From: Variovorax paradoxus
GTDB lineage: Bacteria; Pseudomonadota; Gammaproteobacteria; Burkholderiales; Burkholderiaceae_C
DNA: 64,000 nt
NCBI RefSeq assembly: GCF_009498455.1
Contig: NZ_CP045644.1
Location: forward strand, 4,591,001 to 4,655,000
Direction: 5' to 3'
The notes under the pieces were generated by a model. It searched no databases. It saw only the letters and a list, made by a program, of their open reading frames with translations, and was not told where the DNA came from. The position numbers and the translations under genes are program-made. Position 1 is the first letter of the stretch, and each line of letters starts with the position of its first letter. Shown here one piece after another: positions 1 through 7,819 of the stretch.

Positions 1-404
1 CGGCTGTGCCGCCCGACCTTGATGTTGTCGAGCACGCTCATGCTATTGAACAAGGCCAGGTTCTGGAACGTGCGACCGATGCCCAGGTGGACCATCCGGT
101 GTCTTGGATGTTCCTCCAGGGGATGGCCGTCGAACACGATCCTGCCTTCGCCATAGGCGTAGAGTCGCGACAGGCAGTTGAAGAGCGAGGTCTTGCCCGC
201 GCCGTTCGGCCCGATGAGGCCTAGCACCGTCTCCCGTTCCATGTTGAACGAGACGCCGTCGAGTGCGGTTATGCCCCCGAACCGGAGCGTCACGCCCTCG
301 ACGGACAGCAGAGGGCCGTGGCGTACGGACTTGGCCGACGCGGTCGCCCCCGCCGCATCACGCGGCATCGCCAGGGCAGCCGTCGCGATCATCGCCTCGG
401 ACAT
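1..404 (-). CDS. Branched-chain-type ABC transporter ATP-binding protein (LivG-like), 3' end outside window
   Basis: N-terminal 134 residues of a LivG-family ATPase; the rest lies beyond the left edge. A Walker A motif (GPNGAGKT) is at residues 65-72 and a Q-loop (RTFQN) near residue 110, the LivG spacing. The start at 404 leaves an 8-bp gap after the stop of the upstream receptor gene, so the two are probably cotranscribed; an internal ATG at 391 is an alternative. The first 30 residues before the ABC fold are longer than usual, so the true start could be further in. It would energise import of the ligand of the receptor next to it. The substrate class cannot be read from this fragment. Confidence 0.85.
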   Translation of the reverse strand, partial: MSEAMIATAALAMPRDAAGATASAKSVRHGPLLSVEGVTLRFGGITALDGVSFNMERETVLGLIGPNGAGKTSLFNCLSRLYAYGEGRIVFDGHPLEEHPRHRMVHLGIGRTFQNLALFNSMSVLDNIKVGRHS

Positions 405-412
405 CGTTGCCC

Positions 413-1612
413 TCACTTGCCCGTCTTGCCGAAAGGCACCCATGCCTTGCCGTCGAAGCGCTGCAGCTGTGCCTGCTTGATGGCCAGGTAGTCGGCGGGG
501 GAGGTGTTGACGGCGATGCCGTCCAGCAGCATGGCGAGGTGGACATCCTTCAGGGAGGTCGCCACCTTCATCAGGTTCTCGCGCGTCAGGTTGTCCTTGC
601 AGCGCTCGAGGAGGATCGCTGCGAGTTGGGCGGAGGTATAGGCCCAGACGGTGTTGGTGTCCGAGGGATCGCCGTCGGGGTACCACTTGGCCATGAAGGC
701 GCGGTATTCTGCCACGTCCTTGTCCGTGCCCTGGAGAATGTTGTCCGGGTCCTTCACGACCGAAGCCGTGATGATGCCGGTGGAGATGTCGAGGCCCGCC
801 GGCTTGAGCACGGCACCCTTGGAACTGGAGATGAAGCTGATGAAGTGCAGCGGCTTCCAGCCCAGGTCATGCACCTTCCTGATCGCCTGCGCACCGAATT
901 TCTGCGTCGTCACGTTCAGCAGCGTGTCAGCACCCGCACCCTTGAGCGCAATGATCTGCGATTCGATGCTGGGCGCCGAAATCTCGTAGGAGGCCTCTCG
1001 AACGATCATCCTGCCGGCCTTGTCGCCGAGCTCGGCCTTGAATGCGCGCAGGAAGTCCTTGCCGAAATCGTCGTTCTGGTAGATCACGCCCACCTTCGCA
1101 TCCGGCTTGTCTCTCAGGAGGTAGCGGGCATAGCTGGTCGCCTCGACCTCGTAGCTGGGGTAGTAGCCCATCGTGTAGGGCGCATCCTTCGGATCGAGGA
1201 AACGTTTCGCACCCGTGATCAGCAGCAGACCCGGGACCTTGCGCTGATTGAGGTAGCGCTGGACCGCGGCGTTGGTGGGCGTGCCCAGCGTGCCGATGAC
1301 GGCGAAGACGTTTTCCTCTTCCACCAGTCGGCGATGGTGCTCGACCGTGCGCGGCGGGCTCAGTTCATCGTCGAGTGAGATGAACTTGATCTTGCGGCCG
1401 TTGATGCCCCCACGCGCGTTCACCATGTTGAAGTACGCGTTCATCAGCTTCCCGTTCACGGAGGCCGCCGACACGGGACCGCTGTAGGGATTCGTCTGCC
1501 CGATCTTGATCTCGGTGTCCGTCACGCCGGGGCCGTATGCCTTCTGCGCAGAGGCGATGCCACCGGCGGCGAGCAGCAATGCGGCGGCGTATGCATGGAA
1601 GATGCGCTTCAT
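413..1612 (-). CDS. ABC transporter substrate-binding protein, LivJ/LivK type
   Basis: Periplasmic receptor of 399 residues, the usual length of the Peripla_BP_6 family. It has a signal peptide at residues 1-22 (basic MKR, a hydrophobic Ala/Leu stretch, cut after ASA) and the family-typical opening DTEIKIGQTNPYSGP. The ATG at 1612 is preceded by GGAGACTGAC, a good Shine-Dalgarno. The LivG-like ATPase follows directly. In catabolic operons of this kind such receptors often bind aromatic or short organic acids rather than leucine. Here the neighbours (dienelactone hydrolase, FAH hydrolase) favour an organic acid, but the ligand is not shown by the sequence. Confidence 0.88.
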   Translation of the reverse strand: MKRIFHAYAAALLLAAGGIASAQKAYGPGVTDTEIKIGQTNPYSGPVSAASVNGKLMNAYFNMVNARGGINGRKIKFISLDDELSPPRTVEHHRRLVEEENVFAVIGTLGTPTNAAVQRYLNQRKVPGLLLITGAKRFLDPKDAPYTMGYYPSYEVEATSYARYLLRDKPDAKVGVIYQNDDFGKDFLRAFKAELGDKAGRMIVREASYEISAPSIESQIIALKGAGADTLLNVTTQKFGAQAIRKVHDLGWKPLHFISFISSSKGAVLKPAGLDISTGIITASVVKDPDNILQGTDKDVAEYRAFMAKWYPDGDPSDTNTVWAYTSAQLAAILLERCKDNLTRENLMKVATSLKDVHLAMLLDGIAVNTSPADYLAIKQAQLQRFDGKAWVPFGKTGK

Positions 1613-1628
1613 GTCAGTCTCCAGGGAT

Positions 1629-2771
1629 TCAGGTGGCCGAGGGCAGCACCACGACGTTAATGAAGCCGCTGCCTGAGTCGGCGGCGGCGGCGATGGCCTC
1701 GTTGACGTCGGCGAGCGCGAAACGCTTGTGTTCCAGGCACGAGAGGTCAAGGGTGCCCGCGCCCGCCATGTCCGCCATGTCCTGCCCTTCGGAGACGGTG
1801 AACCAGCGCGAGCCGATCAAGTACGCGTTCTTGGCGAGGCCCCAGAAAGGGTCGAGGGTCAACGCCTCGGCCATGCCGCCGGGCAGGACCGTGCGCCCGC
1901 CGGTTCGCATGGCACGCATGGCGGCCATCGTGGACGCTGCGGGGCTCTTCGGGGGCAGGCAATCCACCACGATGTCTACGCCGTAGCCCTCGGTGAGACT
2001 GCGAGCCCAGTCGCGCACCGTCGCATCCGACTCCTCGATCGAATGCACCTCGATTTTGCCGGGCGCGAGGGACCTGACGCGCTCGAGGGGCGCGCGGCGC
2101 CTGCCGACCCCGAGGATCTTCGTGGCCCCCATCGCGAGCGCCATCATGGTCGTGTTCACCCCGAGCGTTCCACCGATACCGTTGATGAGAACGGTTCCCC
2201 CGGGGCGCAGCTCGGCCTTGCGCAGAGCAGCATACCCGGTGCCGAGATAGCCGAAGCGTGCTGCCTGCTCGTAATCCAGGTTGTCAGGCAGTGTCACCAG
2301 GCAGGACTGCGGCGCGACGACGTACTCGGACAGGCCACCGAAGGGGTACTGCTCGAAGATGGCCGGCGTGGCGGGACCGCGACCGAAATAGCCGCGGTAC
2401 GTGAAGCTGTCGCAGTCGAGGATGTCGCCGTTGCGGCAGAACCTGCATCCGCCACAACCGGTGCCCGGGTTGATATACACCCGCTGGCCGGGCCTGAAGG
2501 CGTGGACGTTGCTTCCGACCGCTGCGATCACTCCGGCTGCGTCGAGCCCGAATGATCCCGGCAACGGCGGCAGCGGCATCTCCGGATGCCACTGAGGCCA
2601 GTGCGTGATGATGTTGCGCAGGTTGGGGACAACGTTGCAGGCCTCGATGGCCACGATGACGTCGGTTGCTCCGGGCTGGGGTACCGGAACGGTATCGATC
2701 TGGAGCGCCCCACCAATCTCATGCAGCCGGGCGACGCGCATGGTCGCGGGCAACGGTTTCTTTTGGGTCAT
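1629..2771 (-). CDS. MDR-family dehydrogenase/reductase with structural but no catalytic zinc site
   Basis: Protein of 380 residues with an N-terminal GroES-like domain and a C-terminal Rossmann domain (GIGGTLG near residue 200). The structural-zinc cysteines are present at 106, 109, 112 and 120 (C-x2-C-x2-C-x7-C). The usual catalytic zinc ligands are not: the Gly-Val-Cys position reads NVV, Gly-His-Glu reads GLD, and the later Cys position lies in FGYLG. Two paralogues in this window (20499-21674 and 39256-40368) share the same losses. It probably reduces or oxidises a CoA ester or ketone without catalytic zinc, but the substrate is unknown. It lies 16 bp upstream of the receptor gene and 9 bp after the dienelactone hydrolase. 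Confidence 0.82.
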   Translation of the reverse strand: MTQKKPLPATMRVARLHEIGGALQIDTVPVPQPGATDVIVAIEACNVVPNLRNIITHWPQWHPEMPLPPLPGSFGLDAAGVIAAVGSNVHAFRPGQRVYINPGTGCGGCRFCRNGDILDCDSFTYRGYFGRGPATPAIFEQYPFGGLSEYVVAPQSCLVTLPDNLDYEQAARFGYLGTGYAALRKAELRPGGTVLINGIGGTLGVNTTMMALAMGATKILGVGRRRAPLERVRSLAPGKIEVHSIEESDATVRDWARSLTEGYGVDIVVDCLPPKSPAASTMAAMRAMRTGGRTVLPGGMAEALTLDPFWGLAKNAYLIGSRWFTVSEGQDMADMAGAGTLDLSCLEHKRFALADVNEAIAAAADSGSGFINVVVLPSAT

Positions 2772-2780
2772 GGCTGTCTT

Positions 2781-3533
2781 TCAGTTCGACTGCGGCAAGC
2801 GCCGGGCAAAAAGGGACAAGAGACGGTCCCAGTGACGCTCGGCACTGGCCTCGTCGTAAACGGAAGGACGCTGCGGGAACACGAAGCCGTGCTGCGCGCC
2901 TGGATACCATTCGACCTGCGAAGCGGCGGAGCACTGTGCGAGTGCATCGGACAACTTTCCGATCGTTTCCTTGTCTGCCCACTTGTCGTTCTCTGCGCAG
3001 CCGAAATACATCTCGCCCTTTACCTGGGAGGCCAGACGGTGAGGTGAATCTTCCTTGTCGGTGACCAGGGGCGTGCCATGGAAGGACGCAGCGGCCTTGA
3101 CGCGATCCGGCCAACGCGCGGCTGCCGCGATCGCGAACTGGCCGCTCATGCAGTACCCGACCGTTCCGATCTCCCGGGCCTGCGCGGCGGGTTCGATGTC
3201 GATGAAACGGATGAGCGCCTCCGTGTCCCTGACAACGAGCTCGTTGCTCAATGTTCCCACCATGCGCAGCATCTCCTGGATGCCGGCTTCGTCCCACGTC
3301 ATGTGGAACTCGCGCAATGTGCGGTAGTACAGGTTCGGCAACACGACGAAGTAGCCGGCCGAGGCCATGCGCCGCGCCATCACGCTCAGCTCTTCACGGC
3401 GGCCGATCGCATCCATGTAGAAAAACACGACCGGATATCGGCCGCGGCCGGACGGGTGAACGACGAGCGTGTTCATCGTTCCGTCGGCCGTCTGGATGTC
3501 GACCTCCTTCTCGGCAAGAGATACGTCAGTCAT
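2781..3533 (-). CDS. Dienelactone hydrolase family protein
   Basis: Alpha/beta hydrolase of 250 residues. The DLH catalytic triad is visible: nucleophile Cys128 in GYCMSG, Asp183 in AENDKWAD and His214 in GAQHGF. Family members hydrolyse dienelactones from ring-cleavage pathways or other small esters and lactones. The start at 3533 forms an ATGA overlap with the stop of the upstream VOC gene; an earlier in-frame start at 3560 would put 9 extra residues inside that gene and is less likely. Cytoplasmic, with no signal peptide. Its place between a VOC protein and an MDR dehydrogenase suggests a breakdown step after ring or side-chain oxidation, but the substrate is inferred only. Confidence 0.85.
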   Translation of the reverse strand: MTDVSLAEKEVDIQTADGTMNTLVVHPSGRGRYPVVFFYMDAIGRREELSVMARRMASAGYFVVLPNLYYRTLREFHMTWDEAGIQEMLRMVGTLSNELVVRDTEALIRFIDIEPAAQAREIGTVGYCMSGQFAIAAAARWPDRVKAAASFHGTPLVTDKEDSPHRLASQVKGEMYFGCAENDKWADKETIGKLSDALAQCSAASQVEWYPGAQHGFVFPQRPSVYDEASAERHWDRLLSLFARRLPQSN

Positions 3534-4066
3534 CTCGTGCTCCCGAAACGATCGGTCCATTCCGCGATCGGCATGAAGGTGGGATCAGCGCGGCATACGC
3601 GTTCGGTCTCGGCCCAGATTTCCTCGTCGCTCTTCCCCAGGTCGAGCGGATCGCCATGCGGCTGCGTGATGTACCAAGGGGTGTCGAGGTACACCTCCAC
3701 GGTGTTCTGCTCGATGTCGCTGAAGTAGATGGAGATGGCATTGCCGTGGTTGAGGCCGCGCATCTCGCTCGCTCCGGCTTCCAGCGCCCGGCGCCTGGCT
3801 TCCCGCAGGTGATCGAGCGCGGCCACCTTGAACGAGAGCTGCATCACGGTGCTGGGCGCGTCGGCGCCACGGCCGCTTGCCAGCACGAGCTGGTGGTGCT
3901 GGCTCGGTGAGCCGCTCAGGAACACCAGCCTCATCTGGAACGTCCTGCCGACGCCGCGGTCGGTCTCGACCATGCCGAAGACATGCTTGTAGAAGGACAC
4001 CATCTTCTCGACGTCTTTGCAGAAGACGCCGAAGTGCGACAGATTGGGGCGAAACGTCGTCGTCAT
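3530..4066 (-). CDS. VOC-family protein (glyoxalase/dioxygenase superfamily)
   Basis: Protein of 178 residues with the vicinal-oxygen-chelate fold, opening with LSHFGVFCKDVEKMVSFY, typical of the first beta-alpha-beta-beta-beta unit. A second unit follows with HGNAISIYFSDIEQNTVEVY, where the terminal Glu is in the position of a metal ligand. This is the size of single-domain-pair lyase or isomerase members, not of a full extradiol dioxygenase (about 300 residues). The ATG at 4066 follows the DUF1185 stop by 2 bp, and the 3' end overlaps the DLH gene by 4 bp, so translation is probably coupled. Function beyond family is not resolved. Confidence 0.75.
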   Translation of the reverse strand: MTTTFRPNLSHFGVFCKDVEKMVSFYKHVFGMVETDRGVGRTFQMRLVFLSGSPSQHHQLVLASGRGADAPSTVMQLSFKVAALDHLREARRRALEAGASEMRGLNHGNAISIYFSDIEQNTVEVYLDTPWYITQPHGDPLDLGKSDEEIWAETERVCRADPTFMPIAEWTDRFGSTR

Positions 4067-4068
4067 GA

Positions 4069-4650
4069 TCAACGCTGCCCGTCGTGAACGGACACCTTGT
4101 CCTTCGTGAGGCCGCCAAGGCGGGAATGGATGCGGCCTCCATCTGCCATCACCAGCGCGAACAGGATCTCGTCCGGACGTGGCGCGTCCTGAATGCCAAC
4201 TTCGAAGCTGTTGTAGTGGCTTCGCACGTAGGAAGCATGGATGTAGGTGAGCGGAACGATCAGCCGGTAGCCGGGTACGGCCACGCACTTGGCCGACGGG
4301 ACCATGGCCTTGGGGTCACCCAGCACCTGGCGCATGGCCCAGCCTCCCGCCTCATGCCATATGGCGCCATGCTCCAGTTCGCCATTGATGCCCACGATCG
4401 CGGCCTTGCTGTACGCCTCGACCCGGTCTTTCCCGCCGAGTGCCCCCGCGGCCTCTTCGGCGAGGAGGGTGCCCAGACTGCGTAGTTCGGCCATGAAAGG
4501 CAACAGGTCGGGTTCATAGCGCCCCGCGTAGGGATTGCGCAGAACGGCACTTGCGGCGACCAGGCGCAACGGTTTCGGAGCAGCCGGCCCCCCTTCGTGC
4601 AGGACCGTCTCGATGGTCAGGCTGCGCTTGCGTATTGAAATCAATGGCAT
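4069..4650 (-). CDS. AA_synth (DUF1185) family protein
   Basis: Protein of 193 residues that I recognise as the DUF1185 / amino acid synthesis family. Typical are the opening ISIRKRSLTIETVLHEGG, the KAAIVGINGELEHGA segment and the ending LGGLTKDKVSVHDGQ. No reaction is established for the family; members often sit in operons for breakdown of aromatic or heterocyclic acids, which fits here. The ATG at 4650 is preceded by GAGACAACCG. The longer frame upstream (to 4905) runs into the FAH gene and is not supported. The 145 bp to the FAH gene stop holds no other gene. Confidence 0.75.
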   Translation of the reverse strand: MPLISIRKRSLTIETVLHEGGPAAPKPLRLVAASAVLRNPYAGRYEPDLLPFMAELRSLGTLLAEEAAGALGGKDRVEAYSKAAIVGINGELEHGAIWHEAGGWAMRQVLGDPKAMVPSAKCVAVPGYRLIVPLTYIHASYVRSHYNSFEVGIQDAPRPDEILFALVMADGGRIHSRLGGLTKDKVSVHDGQR

Positions 4651-4795
4651 GTCGGTTGTCTCGGGTTCTTGATAGGTGTTGTCGACGCGCTCGGACGTCG
4701 GCCTCGTCCGTCTGTAGTTCGCGCCCGGCGAGCCTGTGCTGTCGACCTGGAACGCGCGTGTGCATCGCCCTGGGGCCGGCGCGACCGGGCCCGGT

Positions 4796-5656
4796 TCAGG
4801 CTTGTGCAGTGATCGGGTTGCGAAGAATGCCGATGTCCTCGATCTCGACCTCGCAGACGTCGCCAGGCTGCATGTACCTTGGGGGCTTGCGGGCAAAGCC
4901 GACACCGGAGGGCGTGCCGGTCACGATCACGTCGCCGGGCAGCAACGTGGAGATCGTCGAGCAATAGGCGATCAGGCGCTGTGTGCTGAAGATCATCTGG
5001 TCGGTCCGGCTGGACTGGACGGTCTCTCCGTTCAATCGCACCTCAAGCTTGAGGGCGCGGCCAGGCTCGATCTCTTCCGCCGTTACCATCCAGGGACCGA
5101 AGCCGCCGGTGGACTCGAAGTTCTTACCGGTTGCGATTTGCTTGGCATGGAACTGCCACTCGCGCACGCTGGCTTCGTTGTAGCAGGCGTAGCCCGCGAC
5201 GTGCTCGTACGCCTCGTTCTCCGGGATGTCGCGACCGCCCTTTCCTATGATGACGGCGAGTTCGCCTTCCCAGTCCAGCGTTTCCGAGACGCGCGGGCGC
5301 ACGATCGGCGCGCGGTGCGCCGTCTGGGACCGTGCGGTCCGCAGGAACAGCGGCGGGAACTCCGACAGCTCACGTTGCAGGCCGGCGGCCAACGCTTCCT
5401 GGTGGTGGTCCATGTAGTTGCGCACGGCGCACCAGATCTTGTCGGGTTGCGGGATCACTGGGAGAAGCTCGACGTCGTCATAGAGCGCTACCGGTTTCTC
5501 TCCCTTGACAAGAGCGTCGCGCTGCGCGAATCGATCGCTGCCGACGAATTGCGCCAGCGTCGCGATGCCGGTGGTTCTGCCGAGGTCGAAGACCTGATGA
5601 TCGACAACGGCGCCCCAAGTTTCGCGGCCACCCTGCAGGAAGGAAATCAATTTCAT
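4796..5656 (-). CDS. Fumarylacetoacetate hydrolase (FAH) family protein
   Basis: Protein of 286 residues of the FAH / 2-keto-4-pentenoate hydratase superfamily. Metal-binding acidic residues are visible in LDWEGELAVIIG (around residues 127-138) with the partner segment YNEASVREWQ; the C-terminal region has the canonical LLPGDVIVTGTPSGVG. Such enzymes hydrolyse acylpyruvates or hydrate ketopentenoates at the end of aromatic pathways. It is distinct from the dedicated fumarylacetoacetase at 10306-11619. The start at 5656 is preceded by ATGGAGCGCAC. It is the first gene of the minus-strand operon and is divergent from the GntR gene, which may regulate it. Confidence 0.87.
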   Translation of the reverse strand: MKLISFLQGGRETWGAVVDHQVFDLGRTTGIATLAQFVGSDRFAQRDALVKGEKPVALYDDVELLPVIPQPDKIWCAVRNYMDHHQEALAAGLQRELSEFPPLFLRTARSQTAHRAPIVRPRVSETLDWEGELAVIIGKGGRDIPENEAYEHVAGYACYNEASVREWQFHAKQIATGKNFESTGGFGPWMVTAEEIEPGRALKLEVRLNGETVQSSRTDQMIFSTQRLIAYCSTISTLLPGDVIVTGTPSGVGFARKPPRYMQPGDVCEVEIEDIGILRNPITAQA

Positions 5657-5697
5657 GTGCGCTCCATGTGAATATGTTCGTTGCTGACGGGATGCTA

Positions 5698-5720
5698 TGG
5701 GTGCGTCCTTGGCGCACCCA
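5698..5720. promoter_or_regulatory. 23-bp perfect inverted repeat (8-7-8), candidate GntR operator
   Basis: Arms TGGGTGCG and CGCACCCA separated by 7 bp lie between the divergent FAH-family gene (start 5656) and the GntR regulator (start 5804, or 5750). The position suits an operator controlling one or both directions. There is no T-tract, so a terminator role is unlikely. Assignment to the GntR protein is inference. Confidence 0.45.
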
Positions 5721-5803
5721 CATCGCCTTCCGATAGATGAACACGAGAAATGCCTGAACGTCGTTCTGTGCATAAACTGACTCATCACGCATTCGGCGCA
5801 TCC

Positions 5804-6502
5804 ATGGCAGATACAACCTCCCTTGCAGAGCAGGCATTCACGCGATTGCGCAGGGATATGCTCGCCGGCTCGTTGGCAGCGGGCAGCAAGCTCAAGATCG
5901 AAGATCTGCAAGATCTGTACGGCTTCTCGAGCAGCCCGCTGCGGGAAGCCTTGAGCCGCCTCTGCCAGGAGGGACTTGTCCGTGCGGATGAGCGGCGCGG
6001 GTTTCGCGTGGCGCCGATCAGTGCCGAAGACATGGCCGACATCACGCGGATGCGCCTCATCCTGGACTTGCAGGCGCTCTCGGACGCCATCTCTTGCGGC
6101 ACCGATGCATGGGAGGCCGCCATCGTTGCCGCGTTCTACCGGCTCGAGAAAGTCGAGGGCCGACTCGAGGGACCGACGGTCCTGGACGAGGAATGGGGCG
6201 CGCTGCACCGCGCGTTCCACATGGCATTGATTGCCGCGTGCTCATCCGCGCGTCAGCGCTCCTGGAGCGCAAGTCTCTTCGACCAGGCGGAGCGCTACCG
6301 CCGCTACTCGTCGACCCACCGGAACGCCTCGCGACGCAAGACGAACGAGCACAAGAAGCTGATGGAGGCGACGCTGAATCGAGAAACCCACGCGGCCAGC
6401 GCGATGCTGCGAGAGCACATCCTCGGGACGCAACGCAATGTCGAGGCTGCGCTGCGCGCGGCGGCCGGCGAAACATCACTTGAAGAAAGGAAACACCGAT
6501 GA
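5804..6502 (+). CDS. GntR-family transcriptional regulator, FCD subfamily
   Basis: Regulator of 232 residues. The N-terminal winged helix-turn-helix (residues about 5-70) includes AEQAFTRLRRDMLAG and the recognition helix FSSSPLREALSRLCQEGL. The C-terminal all-helical FCD ligand domain contains the His-bearing segment LHRAFHMALIAAC. FCD regulators bind small organic acids. An upstream ATG at 5750 would add 18 residues; I prefer 5804 because homologues begin close to the SLAEQAF segment, but neither start has a strong ribosome site. It is divergent from the FAH-headed operon and overlaps the next gene by ATGA. It likely represses the operon to its left. Confidence 0.85.
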   Translation: MADTTSLAEQAFTRLRRDMLAGSLAAGSKLKIEDLQDLYGFSSSPLREALSRLCQEGLVRADERRGFRVAPISAEDMADITRMRLILDLQALSDAISCGTDAWEAAIVAAFYRLEKVEGRLEGPTVLDEEWGALHRAFHMALIAACSSARQRSWSASLFDQAERYRRYSSTHRNASRRKTNEHKKLMEATLNRETHAASAMLREHILGTQRNVEAALRAAAGETSLEERKHR

Positions 6503-6897
6503 GCACGAACAATGTGGAAGCGCAATTGCGCGAGCTCGAGGGCCAGCGATGCGTCGCGATGGTGGCGGGCGACCTGCCGCGGCTGCGGCAGTTGCTGCAC
6601 CGGGACCTGATCCATGTCCACGCCAAGGGTCAGGTCGACACGCACGAGAGCTACTTCGCCTCGGGCGGATTCAAGGTGAACTACACGCGGCTGGAACGCG
6701 GCGAGTTGACGGTGCGGGTCCTCGGAGATTCCGCGCTGATGACCGGTCGCCAGTTGCTGGAAGCCGTCCGCAAGGCAAATGGCGAGCATGTCCGCATCGA
6801 ATCCCAGGTGATGCAGATCTGGGTGCGCGAGGGCGGGAGTTGGCAGCAGCTGGCTTTCCAGACGACGCCCAGCGAGCACACGGTCACGCCAGCGTGA
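6499..6897 (+). CDS. NTF2-like (SnoaL/DUF4440) protein
   Basis: Protein of 132 residues with the cone-shaped NTF2-like fold pattern: an N-terminal helix pair (QLRELEGQRCVAMVAGD), the LHRDLIHVHAKGQVDTHES segment and a C-terminal beta sheet ending QLAFQTTP. Family members are small isomerases, dehydratases or binding proteins, and no catalytic assignment is possible here. It starts by ATGA overlap with the GntR stop and has a purine-rich ribosome site (GAAGAAAGGAAACACC), so it is made from the same transcript. Confidence 0.72.
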   Translation: MSTNNVEAQLRELEGQRCVAMVAGDLPRLRQLLHRDLIHVHAKGQVDTHESYFASGGFKVNYTRLERGELTVRVLGDSALMTGRQLLEAVRKANGEHVRIESQVMQIWVREGGSWQQLAFQTTPSEHTVTPA

Positions 6898-6929
6898 CCG
6901 AACACGCACAATCACTACACCACACGTCG

Positions 6930-7805
6930 ATGTCCATCGGCCAATCCGAAGCTGTGGTGTCCATCGTCCGGCAGCTGCGCGCGCTCGGGGCGAAGTTCGA
7001 CCCCGAAGTCCTTGCGGCGACGCGTCACATCTACCGTCCGCTGCTGGTACTTGCGCCCGCCGCGCTGGAGCGGCATGACGTGGCCTATGGCGATCACCCG
7101 CGTCACAAGCTTGATGTCTATCACCCGGCAGGGGACTGCAGGGCGATCGTCGTGAACGTGCACGGCGGAGGCTTTGTGGCAGGCGACAAGAACGCCGACG
7201 ATGTCTTCAATTGCAACATCGGACGCTGGCTCGCCGCACATGGCTATGCCGCTGTGCTGCCGAACTACCGGCTCGCTCCCGGCCATGGTTGGCCTGCAGG
7301 CGCGGAGGATGTGCAGTCGGTGCTGCGGTGGGTGCAGAGCCATCGCGCCGATCTCGCGCCGTCGCCCCGACCGATCGTGCTGTGGGGACAATCGGCGGGG
7401 GCGTGTCATGTCGCATCGTGGCTGTTCGATCCGGTCGCGGCCGACGGTAGGATGAGCGATGTCGCGGCGGTCATGCTCCTGAGCGGCTTCTACAGCGCAA
7501 CCTCGCCACTAGCGTCAGGTCCCCGCGCCTATTTCGGCGACGACGCGTCGCGCTACTCACAGCGCTCGCCTATCACGCACGTGCGGCATGTGGATGTGCC
7601 GATCTGGCTCGGCGTCGCGGAGCTGGACCCGGCGCCGATCGCCGAGCAGACCTATGCGCTGGCAGGTGCGATGACGGCGGCACTCGCTCGCAGCCCCGAC
7701 TTTCATTTCTTCCGCGGGCACAACCATGCGTCGACCGTCCAGAGTCTCGGTTCGCCGCACGAGGATGCAGGTTCCGAGATCCTGCGGTTTCTCGGAACCC
7801 TTTAA
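6930..7805 (+). CDS. Alpha/beta hydrolase, HSL-like (esterase/lipase)
   Basis: Hydrolase of 291 residues. The oxyanion-hole motif is HGGGF and the nucleophile elbow is GQSAG, as in the hormone-sensitive-lipase-like family that includes kynurenine formamidase-like esterases. The late segment FFRGHNHASTV carries the probable catalytic His. The start is uncertain: ATG at 6930 leaves 32 bp after the NTF2-like gene, while an in-frame GTG at 6894 would give a GTGA overlap and 12 more residues. It is the third gene of the GntR transcript and converges with the TctC receptor gene, with only 14 bp between the stops. Confidence 0.83.
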   Translation: MSIGQSEAVVSIVRQLRALGAKFDPEVLAATRHIYRPLLVLAPAALERHDVAYGDHPRHKLDVYHPAGDCRAIVVNVHGGGFVAGDKNADDVFNCNIGRWLAAHGYAAVLPNYRLAPGHGWPAGAEDVQSVLRWVQSHRADLAPSPRPIVLWGQSAGACHVASWLFDPVAADGRMSDVAAVMLLSGFYSATSPLASGPRAYFGDDASRYSQRSPITHVRHVDVPIWLGVAELDPAPIAEQTYALAGAMTAALARSPDFHFFRGHNHASTVQSLGSPHEDAGSEILRFLGTL

Positions 7806-7819
7806 GCGCCGACGTGCGA

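Noticed and set aside
3530..4066. VOC protein as an extradiol ring-cleavage dioxygenase
   Set aside because: At 178 residues it is too short for the two-domain dioxygenases, and no full His-His-Glu metal set was recognised.
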